A stretch of DNA of 64,000 nt from Neisseria weaveri (lineage in GTDB: Bacteria > Pseudomonadota > Gammaproteobacteria > Burkholderiales > Neisseriaceae): the NCBI RefSeq assembly GCF_900638685.1, contig NZ_LR134533.1, positions 434,001 through 498,000 of the forward strand. The letters run 5' to 3'. The notes beneath the pieces were generated by a model. It had not been told where the DNA came from. It searched no databases and worked only from the letters and a program-made list of their open reading frames with translations. Shown here in pieces: positions 18,673 to 27,102 of the stretch (its first letter is position 1; every line of letters starts with the position of its first letter). The position numbers and the translations under genes are program-made.

Positions 18673-19338
18673 TTATCGTTGTAACAATACTTTCAGATCT
18701 TGGGCAATCTGTTCCGCCGTGCTGCCGTAAGGCGAGAATACGGCGGGGTTGCCTGCTTTATCCAGCAAATACGCGCCGGCCGAATGGTCGACCAGATAGA
18801 CTTTTTCCGACTGTTCGTTGGTTTTGGCGGATACCACCCGATATTGCTGCTTCACGATGGGCAGACTCTGACCTTCGGTTGCCGTTAAGCCGATAAAGTC
18901 CGGGTGGAACTGCTTGACATATTTGCCGATCAGCTCGGGAGTATCCCTTTCCGGATCCACACTGACAAACACCACCGCCACATTTTTGGCTTCATCACCC
19001 AAATGTTTCAGCACATCGCTGTATGTCAGCAATTCGGTCGGGCAGACATCCGGACAATGGGTATAGCCGAACGACAAAATAACCGCTTTACCGTTTAAAG
19101 AGCTCAAGCTAAACGGCTGACCGTTGCCGTCGGTCAAGGTGAAATCGCCACCGATATCGTCTTTACTCACATCCGTACCGTTAAGGGTCTGCTTAACAGT
19201 CGAAGAAGACTCGGATACAGCCGTTTTTTCCGCTGCCGGAGCTGCCGGAGCCTCCTGTTTCTCAGGTTGGCAGGCGGCCAGCACCAATAAAGCGGCCGTA
19301 CTCAAAAAGAAGCGGGATAAACCTTTTAATTGCGCCAT
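18673..19338 (-). CDS. sco: SCO1/SenC-family copper-binding lipoprotein
   Basis: A 221-residue lipoprotein (lipobox LAAC near residue 23) with a thioredoxin-like domain. The copper-binding CxxxC is in THCPDVCPTE (near residue 98) and the third ligand His in VDHSAGAYLLD near 185. SCO proteins metallate the CuA or CuB centre of haem-copper oxidases or act in periplasmic thiol redox. Neisseria has only a cbb3 oxidase, for which Sco is linked to copper delivery and oxidant resistance. The short linker is rich in Ala, Pro and Glu. Confidence 0.9.
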   Translation of the reverse strand: MAQLKGLSRFFLSTAALLVLAACQPEKQEAPAAPAAEKTAVSESSSTVKQTLNGTDVSKDDIGGDFTLTDGNGQPFSLSSLNGKAVILSFGYTHCPDVCPTELLTYSDVLKHLGDEAKNVAVVFVSVDPERDTPELIGKYVKQFHPDFIGLTATEGQSLPIVKQQYRVVSAKTNEQSEKVYLVDHSAGAYLLDKAGNPAVFSPYGSTAEQIAQDLKVLLQR

Positions 19339-19470
19339 TTCAGTTCTCCATTGTCAAACATTGATATCTTAACGTGTTTGCGGTTTTTAATGTAGTGTTT
19401 ACCGGGAAATTTTCTCGAAGCACCTTAACCATAAAGACAATTTTCCGGCTGAAAAGCTCCCTGCTCCGGA

Positions 19471-19983
19471 TCAATACAGCACCACATCGTTCGGCAGTTC
19501 GTCGCCCGCGACGTGAGCTTCGGATTTCGGGAAAGCAGCGGTGAGAATTTCGGTTATCCGATTCAGCCCCTGCTCCAATCCGGGCACAAAATTACCTTGT
19601 TTGAAATTATCCCGCATCAAAGCGCAAATCTCCGCCCAAACTTCATCGTCAACTTTGGCCGTAATACCCCTATCCGCCACAATTTCAACCGCATGATCGG
19701 CAAACGAAACATAAACCAGCACACCGCTGTTCATTTCCGTATCCCAAACGCCCAACTCACCGAACCACTGCCAAGCACGCGCACGCGGCTGCAAGCCCGA
19801 CAATACCGCATAAGCCGGATAACCGGACTCCACAACAAAACGTATCTGTCCGGCATGATCCGTTTCAGAACGTGCAATCGCGCTGCCGATATTCTGCAAA
19901 CCGGTTTGCGGAAAATAACGCTCAACCCTGAAACGCGGGTGCAGCCAATGCTGTAATAAACGCTTGAATCTGTTTTGTTCCAT
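19471..19983 (-). CDS. TPM-domain protein, cytosolic paralogue
   Basis: A 170-residue protein with a TPM (DUF477) domain and no signal peptide or membrane segment. NSGVLVYVSFADHAVEIVAD near residue 95 is the typical core. Its ATG overlaps the stop of the preceding TPM gene by one base (TAATG), so I start here rather than in the long out-of-frame Arg-rich extension; the overlap implies translational coupling. It pairs with the membrane TPM protein and the upstream LemA in a cluster common in Gram-negative bacteria. The role is unknown. Confidence 0.82.
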   Translation of the reverse strand: MEQNRFKRLLQHWLHPRFRVERYFPQTGLQNIGSAIARSETDHAGQIRFVVESGYPAYAVLSGLQPRARAWQWFGELGVWDTEMNSGVLVYVSFADHAVEIVADRGITAKVDDEVWAEICALMRDNFKQGNFVPGLEQGLNRITEILTAAFPKSEAHVAGDELPNDVVLY

Positions 19984-20867
19984 TACCATCCTCCAGATGC
20001 ACCGCCACCGCCGAAGCTGCCGCCGCCACCGCTGAATCCGCCACCGAAGCCGCCGCCGCTGCTCCAACCTCCCCCGCCGAAGCCGCCGCCTCTGCCGCCC
20101 CGGCCTCCGCCGGAAATAAATGCACCGCTGCCTGAAACCAAAGCAGCCGCCACTCCGGCAAAAGCCGCAACCACACACAGCCAAATCGCAAAGCCGAACA
20201 CCAGCGCAGCCACAAACACCACGCCGCCGGTCATCAAGCTGCCCGGAATCCGTCCGAATACCGCCTTTAAAAAGCCGCCGGCAAAAAACGGCAGAATCAG
20301 CAGCAACATCAAATTCTCGCCGTAACCTTCATCGGCAAAGTCTTGCTGTCGCTCCGGCAGCTGTTCGCCCGCCACCAGCTTCTCCACCTGCGCCACCGCT
20401 GCAAAAATACCTTCATCCGCACGGCCTTCGCGCAAATATGGCCGCAATACGTCTTCCAAAATACGTTTGGCGTAAACATCGGGAATCGCCCCTTCCAGGC
20501 CGCGCCCTACTGCCAAATGCGTTTTTCTTTCGTCGCGAACCAGCAGCAACAATACGCCGTCGCTTTCTGCTTTACGCCCCAATTTCCATTCGTCCATGAC
20601 GCGCGCAGCATAGTCAAACGGCGTTTCAGGCTCGATTTTCGGCACAGTCAAAACCACAATCTGACTGCCTTTTTCACGACTGTATTCCAACAGATGCCGG
20701 TTAAGCTCTTCGCGCGCCTGCGGCTGCATCATAGATGCAGTATCCATCACCGGCGCATCCAACACGGGAATCGGTGTGGCAGCATACAGGCCGACACTCG
20801 TCAACAGCATGACCACAAACATACTGAAACGCTGTACCGCAGATTGCATGGGTTTCCTTTTTTCCAT
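19983..20867 (-). CDS. TPM-domain membrane protein with Gly-rich tail (YgcG family)
   Basis: A 294-residue protein: signal peptide (1-29), periplasmic TPM domain (about 35-165; core SDGVLLLLVRDERKTHLAVG), then two or three hydrophobic segments (about 185-250). A C-terminal tail consists almost only of Gly, Ser, Phe and Trp. This is the standard YgcG layout. The tail repeats GGG, and its GC-rich antisense frame encodes a spurious Pro-rich protein. Cluster order lemA, ynfA-like, this gene, second TPM gene suggests a shared membrane function that is still undefined. Confidence 0.85.
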   Translation of the reverse strand: MEKRKPMQSAVQRFSMFVVMLLTSVGLYAATPIPVLDAPVMDTASMMQPQAREELNRHLLEYSREKGSQIVVLTVPKIEPETPFDYAARVMDEWKLGRKAESDGVLLLLVRDERKTHLAVGRGLEGAIPDVYAKRILEDVLRPYLREGRADEGIFAAVAQVEKLVAGEQLPERQQDFADEGYGENLMLLLILPFFAGGFLKAVFGRIPGSLMTGGVVFVAALVFGFAIWLCVVAAFAGVAAALVSGSGAFISGGGRGGRGGGFGGGGWSSGGGFGGGFSGGGGSFGGGGASGGW

Positions 20868-20875
20868 TGATATTA

Positions 20876-20905
20876 AATTTCAGACGGCCTTTTTTCAGAC
20901 GGCCT
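20876..20905. repeat. Two direct DUS copies
   Basis: Two AG uptake sequences lie head to tail between the TPM and YnfA-like genes. Being direct they cannot form the usual hairpin. Confidence 0.8.
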
Positions 20906-21224
20906 ATTGGCGTACACCCGACATAATGACCAGCATACCGCACAGACACAATGCCACGCCTATCCAGTCGGTTATCTGAGGTTTGACACCGTCAACCAAC
21001 CACAACCAAAGCAAGGCCGTGCTCACATAAATACCGCCGTACGCCGCATAAATCCTGCCGCTGGCCGTCGGATGCAGGGTCAGCAGCCACGCAAACAGCG
21101 CCAAACTCAACGCCGCCGGCAGCAAAAGCCACGGCGAACCGTTTTGCCGCAGCCAAACATAAGGCAGATAACAACCGACAATTTCAGCCAACGCCGTTGC
21201 CGTAAACAATAATACTGTTTTCAT
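20904..21224 (-). CDS. YnfA/UPF0060 family small membrane protein
   Basis: A 106-residue protein with four predicted membrane helices. The family hallmarks are [13 protein letters not shown] near residue 14 with its conserved Glu, [23 protein letters not shown] near 57, and [15 protein letters not shown] near 85. YnfA proteins are relatives of small multidrug resistance transporters, and export of cationic compounds has been reported for some. It sits between lemA and the TPM pair, flanked by uptake sequences on both sides. Confidence 0.88.
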   Translation of the reverse strand: MKTVLLFTATALAEIVGCYLPYVWLRQNGSPWLLLPAALSLALFAWLLTLHPTASGRIYAAYGGIYVSTALLWLWLVDGVKPQITDWIGVALCLCGMLVIMSGVRQ

Positions 21225-21234
21225 TTCAGCCCAT

Positions 21235-21281
21235 AATTTTCAGACGGCCTCACCAACTGCAATGAGGCCGTCTGAAAAAAT
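21235..21281 (-). terminator. Outward DUS pair after lemA
   Basis: Inverted uptake sequences 14 bases apart, with T and A runs outside, directly after the lemA stop. Confidence 0.7.
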
Positions 21282-21287
21282 CCGACA

Positions 21288-21878
21288 TTAAAACTCGACT
21301 TTAGGCGCAGTAGATACCGCTTTTTCGTTTTCAACGGTAAATTGCGGACGAGCCGACATACCGAAAATCTTAGCCGTAATATTTTGCGGGAATTGGCGCA
21401 ACGTGGTGTTATAAGTTTGAACTGCTTTGATGTAGTTGTTGCGTGCCAAAGTGACACGGTTTTCCGTTCCCTCCAATTGAGCCTGCAAATCACGGAAGTT
21501 TTGGTCGGCTTTCAATTGAGGATAGTTTTCCGACACCACCAGCAAACGCGACAAAGCACTGCTCAACTCGCCTTGCGCTTGGGAAAACTGCTTCAGTTTT
21601 TCTTCATTGGTCGCATCATCGGCCGTCATCTGGATGCTGCCTACCTTACTGCGCGCTTCCGTAACTTCCGTCAGCACTTTTTCTTCATGCGATGCATAAC
21701 CCTTCACTGTATTGACCAAATTAGGAATCAAATCCGCACGGCGCTGATATTGGTTCAACACTTCCGACCAAGCCGCATTCGCCGCTTCATCCTGCGTCTG
21801 CATCGTGTTATACCCGCAACCGCTCAAAGAAAACAGCGAAAACAATACTGCAAACGCAGCCAACCATTTTTTAAACAT
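21288..21878 (-). CDS. lemA: LemA family lipoprotein
   Basis: A 196-residue LemA protein with a lipobox-like LSGC near residue 21 and then a long helical domain. RRADLIPNLVNTVKGYASHEEKVL near residue 46 is the hallmark, and VSENYPQLKADQNFRDLQ near 115 is conserved. The upstream in-frame extension was rejected because GGAG precedes this ATG and the signal peptide begins here. LemA proteins are anchored to membranes with helical bundles outside. The cellular role is unclear, but LemA is typically encoded with TPM proteins, as here. Confidence 0.88.
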   Translation of the reverse strand: MFKKWLAAFAVLFSLFSLSGCGYNTMQTQDEAANAAWSEVLNQYQRRADLIPNLVNTVKGYASHEEKVLTEVTEARSKVGSIQMTADDATNEEKLKQFSQAQGELSSALSRLLVVSENYPQLKADQNFRDLQAQLEGTENRVTLARNNYIKAVQTYNTTLRQFPQNITAKIFGMSARPQFTVENEKAVSTAPKVEF

Positions 21879-22362
21879 AAGACTACTCCATTGAATCGTA
21901 TAATAAATATTTTCAGACGGCCTCATACGGCCGCATACCCGCATCAAACCGATACAGTATATAGATAAAGATGCCGTCTGAAAAATCCATTGCGATAATC
22001 GTAGCGCAACCCGTCCCGAATACACCGCCGCCTTAACTTAAAATACCGAAATTAAACATTCCAACATTCTGAAGTTGCTTTATAATCAGGAAACCCCGAC
22101 GTTTTTACAAAAAAATGTAAACATGTTGTGAAATCCAAATCCGGAGCCCGATTTAACCCGTCCGCATATCGATTTCACCATATAACCAACCGACAAACCC
22201 ACTTCCGCTTCCAAGCAAAACACGACAGACAACAAAGCAAACGACTCCGGATAACGCAGCCTGCCGCCCGGAAGCACAACCGACACAACCATTTCTATAA
22301 ACCAAAGCAGAAACGGCAAACCGAAACCCCTTTCCGCCGCCGCTTCTGGAGGAACTGTTAAT
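21879..22362. other. Intergenic region lemA / rfbD
   Basis: Nearly 500 bases between divergent genes. It holds an uptake sequence near 21,915, an AT-type one near 21,969, and a TATAAT box at 22081-22086 facing rfbD. Long antisense open frames lack domain similarity and I call no gene. Confidence 0.5.
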
Positions 22363-23223
22363 ATGAGAATCTTACTGACCGGATCCAAAGGCCAACTGGG
22401 CCGCTGCTTTAAAGACAGACTGCCCGAAAACTGGGAATTGATTGCCGCTGATTCCGCCACCTTAGACATTACCGATGCAGAGGCCGTCTTAAATATGGCC
22501 AGAAGTTTCCAACCCGACGCCATCGTCAATGCCGCCGCCTATACTGCGGTTGACCGCGCAGAACAGGAATCCGACACCGCCTTTGCGGTAAACGGCAGCG
22601 CCGTCCACAATCTGGCCTCAGCCGCCCGCGCAGTTCACGCACGTTTCATCCACATTTCCACCGATTACATTTTCGACGGCAAGGCCAAAACACCCTATAC
22701 CGAAAGCGGCCTGCCCAATCCCCTGAATGTTTACGGCCGCTCCAAACTGGCAGGAGAACTGCTGGCTTTATCGACCAATCCCAACAGCCTGATTATCCGT
22801 ACTTCATGGGTATTCAGCGAACACGGCAACAACTTCGTTAAAACCATGTTAGACGCCGCTGCAGCCAACCGCGAACTGAGTATCGCCGACGACCAAACCG
22901 GCACCCCCACCTATGCCGGCGATTTGGCACAAATCCTGATCGACCTGCTGAACAAACCTGCCTTGCCGCGCGGCATTTACCACTATTGCGGCAGCAATCC
23001 CGTTACCTGGCACGGTTTCGCGCAAAACATTTTCCAAGCAGCCGCACGCCACAACCCGGAATTCAAAACGCCCGCCATCCGCCCCTGCGCCGACACCTCC
23101 TCAAATACGCCGCGTCCGGGATACAGCGTTTTAGACTGCCACAAAATACAGACCGAATTGGGTATTTCCCAACCCGATTGGCATAAAGCATTGGCCCAAG
23201 TCATTGCCAAACTGAATCCTTAA
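22363..23223 (+). CDS. rfbD: dTDP-4-dehydrorhamnose reductase
   Basis: A 286-residue extended short-chain dehydrogenase catalysing the final NAD(P)H-dependent step to dTDP-L-rhamnose. The nucleotide-binding GSKGQLGRCF is at residues 7-16, the catalytic Ser/Thr region is HISTDYIFDG, and YxxxK is in NVYGRSKLAGE near residue 126. GGAGGA precedes the ATG. It is alone here, without rfbA, B or C, which is seen in some neisserial genomes where the genes are split. Confidence 0.9.
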   Translation: MRILLTGSKGQLGRCFKDRLPENWELIAADSATLDITDAEAVLNMARSFQPDAIVNAAAYTAVDRAEQESDTAFAVNGSAVHNLASAARAVHARFIHISTDYIFDGKAKTPYTESGLPNPLNVYGRSKLAGELLALSTNPNSLIIRTSWVFSEHGNNFVKTMLDAAAANRELSIADDQTGTPTYAGDLAQILIDLLNKPALPRGIYHYCGSNPVTWHGFAQNIFQAAARHNPEFKTPAIRPCADTSSNTPRPGYSVLDCHKIQTELGISQPDWHKALAQVIAKLNP

Positions 23224-23252
23224 ATACCGGATGAACATTTAACCCATAAACA

Positions 23253-23281
23253 AAGGCCGTCTGAAAATTTCAAACGGCCTT
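23253..23281. terminator. Degenerate paired-DUS terminator
   Basis: One arm is a perfect uptake sequence. The other reads TTTCAAACGGCC, with one change from the consensus, leaving a single mismatch in the stem between the convergent rfbD and ccdA-like genes. Confidence 0.65.
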
Positions 23282-23299
23282 ACTACTATCATCATAATA

Positions 23300-24028
23300 T
23301 TAAAAACGTGTTGTCAAATCAGTCAGCCATTCGGGACTCCACTGAACCAACAGGATCTCCAGCTGCTTGTCCCAGCCCGTCAACACCAGCAATCCGACCG
23401 CCAGCAAACTCCAGCCCATCACCTTGCGGCCTTTTTGGCTGACCTCCGCCAACCTTTCGCGCTTGCTGCGGAAAAACTGGCGCGACAGCAAACCGATAGC
23501 TATCAGCGGCACCACTGCTCCCAAGCTAAACACGGACATCACCAAAGCCACCGAAGCCAATGCCTCACCCTGACTCGCCAGAGCAATCGCCGCGCCTAAG
23601 GTCGGGCCGATACACGGTGCCCAAACCATACCCAGCAGCAAACCGACGCCCAACTGACCGAGAACCGATTCCGGATTAAACCCGCTCAACCAGGCCTCAC
23701 CGCGTCCGCTCAAAGCAGAAGTATAACGCCCCAAAGCCTGCTGCAAACGGCTGCTCAACAACCAAACCGCCACCAACAACATCAATACGGCAGCGATATA
23801 ACGCAGATATTCACCGTCCAAGCCGAAAACCAAGCCGACAGAAGCCACCAACGTCCCGACCAAAGTGAATGAAACCGCCATACCGAAAGCAAGTGCAAAC
23901 AAACCGACTTTCTGTTTAGCCATTGCCGATGTCGCCACTACCGGTAAAATCGGCAACACGCAAGGAGACAAAGTGGTCAGCAAGCCTGCCAGTAGACTCA
24001 AAGCCAAAACCGTAATACCGATTTCCAT
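23300..24028 (-). CDS. CcdA-like thiol-disulfide transmembrane transporter
   Basis: A 242-residue protein with six predicted membrane helices. It has the two Cys-Pro or Pro-Cys motifs of the CcdA/DsbD transmembrane family: TTLSPCVLPILP near residue 19 and WAPCIGPTLGAA near 137. These two cysteines carry reducing equivalents across the inner membrane. It follows a periplasmic thioredoxin gene by 12 bases. Together they look like a split DsbD-type relay for cytochrome c maturation or disulfide repair. Confidence 0.85.
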   Translation of the reverse strand: MEIGITVLALSLLAGLLTTLSPCVLPILPVVATSAMAKQKVGLFALAFGMAVSFTLVGTLVASVGLVFGLDGEYLRYIAAVLMLLVAVWLLSSRLQQALGRYTSALSGRGEAWLSGFNPESVLGQLGVGLLLGMVWAPCIGPTLGAAIALASQGEALASVALVMSVFSLGAVVPLIAIGLLSRQFFRSKRERLAEVSQKGRKVMGWSLLAVGLLVLTGWDKQLEILLVQWSPEWLTDLTTRF

Positions 24029-24040
24029 TCAGGCTCCCAC

Positions 24041-24421
24041 TCAACGCGGCAAAGTCATAAATTGACGCAAACGCTGCGGATCGGTTTCACCTACCACACG
24101 GCGTACTTCTTTGCCTTTATTAAACAGAATCAATGTACTGCGGTTGTTTACCTTAAATGCCGGCAATTCCTGCTTTTGCGCATCAAAATCCAACTTCAAC
24201 GCGGTTACCTGCTTAAATTGCGGCTCTTGTAAAATAATTTTCAGCTCTTTTTCCTGACGGCGGCATACCGTACACCAATCCGCATACACATCCACCAAAA
24301 CCGGCTTACCCGCTTTCTGTAAAGCATCAAATTCGGCTCTGGAAAAAGGCTTGAATTCCGCTGCCGCTACTTGTCCCACCGCCAGCAACATCAATCCTGC
24401 CGCAATCAATTTCTTCATCAT
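24041..24421 (-). CDS. Periplasmic thioredoxin-like protein
   Basis: A 126-residue protein with signal peptide (about 1-20) and a single thioredoxin fold. The redox site is WCTVCRR near residue 49, in the context VLVDVYADWCTVC, which resembles the C-terminal domain of DsbD more than TlpA. It is transcribed first, with the CcdA-like membrane partner immediately downstream. It is probably reduced by that partner and passes electrons to a periplasmic target. Confidence 0.85.
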   Translation of the reverse strand: MMKKLIAAGLMLLAVGQVAAAEFKPFSRAEFDALQKAGKPVLVDVYADWCTVCRRQEKELKIILQEPQFKQVTALKLDFDAQKQELPAFKVNNRSTLILFNKGKEVRRVVGETDPQRLRQFMTLPR

Positions 24422-25016
24422 TCATCCTTTCAAAAACACATTAAAAACAATCTTTACCGTTTTAAAATCCAGCAACGCACACTGTCTTGATGATATTGAC
24501 GAGGCCGTCTGAATTTTCTTACACCTATTGGGAATTTATTTTCCCCAACCTCTTACCCAAAGCGAATCCCGTCAATCTCAAGGTCGAAACCAATCGCCGA
24601 CTTACCCAATATATATCATTAATAAACAGCAATCTTGATTAGCAAAACAATTTTAAAATTTGATTCAAAATGCCAACCTGAGTCGTCGGCAAACTCTAAT
24701 CACAAAAACAAAATTTAACAAAATTTAAAACAAAACACTAGCTAAAACCGTCCAGACACTATAGATAATAAGTAAATAATTACCTATTTAAGAACAAAAT
24801 GCCAAGGAAATACAGAAATATCAAATTTCACATCAAACAATAAAATTCTAAATTTAAACATTCAAGCCGTTCAATATTTACAAAATTTATCCATTCTTTT
24901 AAAATTAAAATGATAACAATTCTTATTATTTTAATTTTTCAAATAATTGTTTTTATTTATTTCCATATAATCAAATTAATTTCATTATTTTTAGGTATAG
25001 ACTTACGAGCCATACA
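24422..25016. other. AT-rich intergenic region before lbpB
   Basis: About 600 bases of very low GC. It contains one uptake sequence near 24,503, a Fur-box-like site and a TATAAT at 24966-24971. No gene is seen. Confidence 0.6.
24911..24925 (+). promoter_or_regulatory. Fur-box-like operator of lbpBA
   Basis: TGATAACAATTCTTA matches 11 of 14 defined bases of the 7-1-7 Fur consensus (TGATAAT-N-ATTATCA). It lies about 100 bases upstream of the lbpB signal sequence, 40 bases before a TATAAT box, as expected for iron-repressed receptor genes. Confidence 0.5.
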
Positions 25017-27056
25017 ATACGCAACCACTTAAGCTACTGCATACTGGCGGCACTCTTGAGCGCATGCGCCGGCGGGGGAAGTTTCGATACATTGGAAGTC
25101 AGTCCCGAGCCTCCTCCCCTGCCCGAACCACCCAAAGTCAACAAAGTTCCCGAACCGCGACAAAGCCCCGAAGAACAAGCCGAATTGAAAAAACCGGCTT
25201 TAGGTTACGTTATCAAAGGCCTGCGCCGAAATACTGCCAGATTCGACAAAGAAGGCAACGAGCTGCTGGATAAAGACGGCCAACCGACCCAAGCAGAGCT
25301 GGAAGCCAAACTGAATATTCCTAAAGGTATTGAAGAAGTAACCGACAATGAATTGAGTATTCCCAAACTGGCAGAAATGCAATCTGATCCTAACAACGGA
25401 GGAAAAAGAGTCTACACGCCCGAGCGTAAACAAAAAGACAAATATCATTACATCCGCTTTGGCCACACCTCTGTCGAATACCCCAAGATAATTATGAACG
25501 GTGTACCATACCGTCAGCATGAATACCGTACCGGCCACAATGTCTATACCTTTTATCGCGGTATCCATTCGGCACCAACCCTGCCCTCAGGCAATAATGT
25601 CGAATATATTGGAGAATGGGCCTTTTTATCTGATGTGAAGAAAAACAAAGGTAAATTTTCTGTCCGTCCCGATCAAATACCCGGCAACAGTTTTAATGAT
25701 TCAATAGGTGACGGAGATATTGCCAGTGCCACCGATGAGAATCTCCAAGGCGCATTACGCCCTCAATTCACCTCCAAATTCAACGTCAACTTTGCCGACA
25801 AAACCCTCACCGGCGAACTAAATTACCGCTCAGACAGCTCAGAAGCCGAACGTAAAGGCCGCAAACTTTACGATATCAGCGCCGACATCAACGGAAACCG
25901 TTTTACCGGAGAAGCCAGAACGGCAGTCAATGATCAATCTTCAATTGAAGACAAAGCGTTTTACGGTGTCGACTCGGGTAATTTGGAAGGTGGTTTTTAC
26001 GGGCCGAACGGCGAGGAGCTCGCAGGTAAATTCATTGCCAACGACAATTCCCTTTTCGGCGTGTTCGGTGCCAAACGTGACAGCAGCAATCCTGATCAGG
26101 AAAAACAAAACAATACTTTATTTGATGCCGTTTACATCAAACATTCCAAACGCACGCAAGTAGAACTTGAGGAAGAGCTGTCCGAGGATGAGTTCGCCTC
26201 TGACGAAGTGGTCAGCAACGAGAATGCTGATGAAGAAAACGCGGACCACGAAGACGAAACAGAGTACCAGCCAATCATGCGTGACAGCCTAAGCCGGATT
26301 GCCCTGAAACCTTTAGCAAATTTCGGCTTTGCAATGAATTTGCGTTTCGGAGCCAACAAAGTAGATTTAAGTAAAGCGGACTGGGGCGCAGACAGTAAAA
26401 CCGGCACCATCAACATACTGTCTGCCGACGGCAACAGCGTGAAAGGCTCCGTTCATCTCTGCTGCAGCAATCTGAGTTATCTCTGCTTCGGCAGTTTCTC
26501 GCTTGAAGAAAAAGCCGGAGAGCCGGCGAAAGCTTTGTTCCTGCAAGGAGAGCGCACACCTAAAGATGATATGCCGGCCTCCGGAAAAGCCAAATATGTC
26601 GGAACATGGTCCGGTTTTATTCAGACGGCCTCACCCAATCACACTGCACTGCAAGGCAACCAAGAATACTTCCAAACAGCGGATATGAGCGTCTTGAAAA
26701 CCGGACGTGCCGCCAGCCGTGCGGAATTTGATGTGGACTTTGCCGGTAAAAGCTTAACCGGCGACTTAACCGCCCATAACGGTCACACTGTATTCAAAAT
26801 CCAAGCCGGTATCGAAGGCAGCAGTTTTAAAGGATACGCCCATACACCTCGCGGAGGTTTTGCCTTCGATCCGGGTAACCAAAGTGGCAGTCGGAAAGTG
26901 GAAATTAGCAATGCCGAAGTCAAAGGCGGATTCTACGGCTCGGATGCCAGAGAACTCGGAGGATCAATAAGCTACAACAGTGAAGCAGACGGTACCCGTG
27001 ATCTGGGCGTACGTGCCGCCGCCGTATTTGGTGCTGTGCGCGAAGATGAAAAATAA
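25017..27056 (+). CDS. lbpB: Lactoferrin-binding protein B-like surface lipoprotein; start codon apparently lost
   Basis: About 679 residues if read from the ATA codon used here. The frame then begins RNHLSYCILAALLSACAGGGSF, an ideal lipoprotein signal, but no ATG, GTG or TTG lies before it. The only in-frame alternative (TTG at 25,056) would remove the signal. Two TbpB-like lobes follow, with barrels ending in GGFYGPNGEELAG (N lobe) and GGFYGSDARELGG (C lobe), and the hallmarks CCSNLSYL and LFLQGERTP. A strongly acidic stretch near residue 385-415 between the lobes is typical of LbpB rather than TbpB. lbpA follows. If unexpressed, this is a pseudogene. Confidence 0.75.
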   Translation: MRNHLSYCILAALLSACAGGGSFDTLEVSPEPPPLPEPPKVNKVPEPRQSPEEQAELKKPALGYVIKGLRRNTARFDKEGNELLDKDGQPTQAELEAKLNIPKGIEEVTDNELSIPKLAEMQSDPNNGGKRVYTPERKQKDKYHYIRFGHTSVEYPKIIMNGVPYRQHEYRTGHNVYTFYRGIHSAPTLPSGNNVEYIGEWAFLSDVKKNKGKFSVRPDQIPGNSFNDSIGDGDIASATDENLQGALRPQFTSKFNVNFADKTLTGELNYRSDSSEAERKGRKLYDISADINGNRFTGEARTAVNDQSSIEDKAFYGVDSGNLEGGFYGPNGEELAGKFIANDNSLFGVFGAKRDSSNPDQEKQNNTLFDAVYIKHSKRTQVELEEELSEDEFASDEVVSNENADEENADHEDETEYQPIMRDSLSRIALKPLANFGFAMNLRFGANKVDLSKADWGADSKTGTINILSADGNSVKGSVHLCCSNLSYLCFGSFSLEEKAGEPAKALFLQGERTPKDDMPASGKAKYVGTWSGFIQTASPNHTALQGNQEYFQTADMSVLKTGRAASRAEFDVDFAGKSLTGDLTAHNGHTVFKIQAGIEGSSFKGYAHTPRGGFAFDPGNQSGSRKVEISNAEVKGGFYGSDARELGGSISYNSEADGTRDLGVRAAAVFGAVREDEK

Positions 27057-27102
27057 TCTTAATAAATATCAGCAAACAAAAATTGCAAAAATGGATAAGA
27101 CT

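Noticed and set aside
19984..20184. Arg-rich N-terminal extension of the second TPM protein
   Set aside because: It reads the Gly-rich tail DNA of the neighbouring gene out of frame; TAATG overlap gives the true start.
22086..22529. 147-residue minus-strand frame over the rfbD start
   Set aside because: Antisense to rfbD and without family features.
25056..25058. TTG as start of lbpB
   Set aside because: It would delete almost the whole lipoprotein signal sequence that precedes it in frame.
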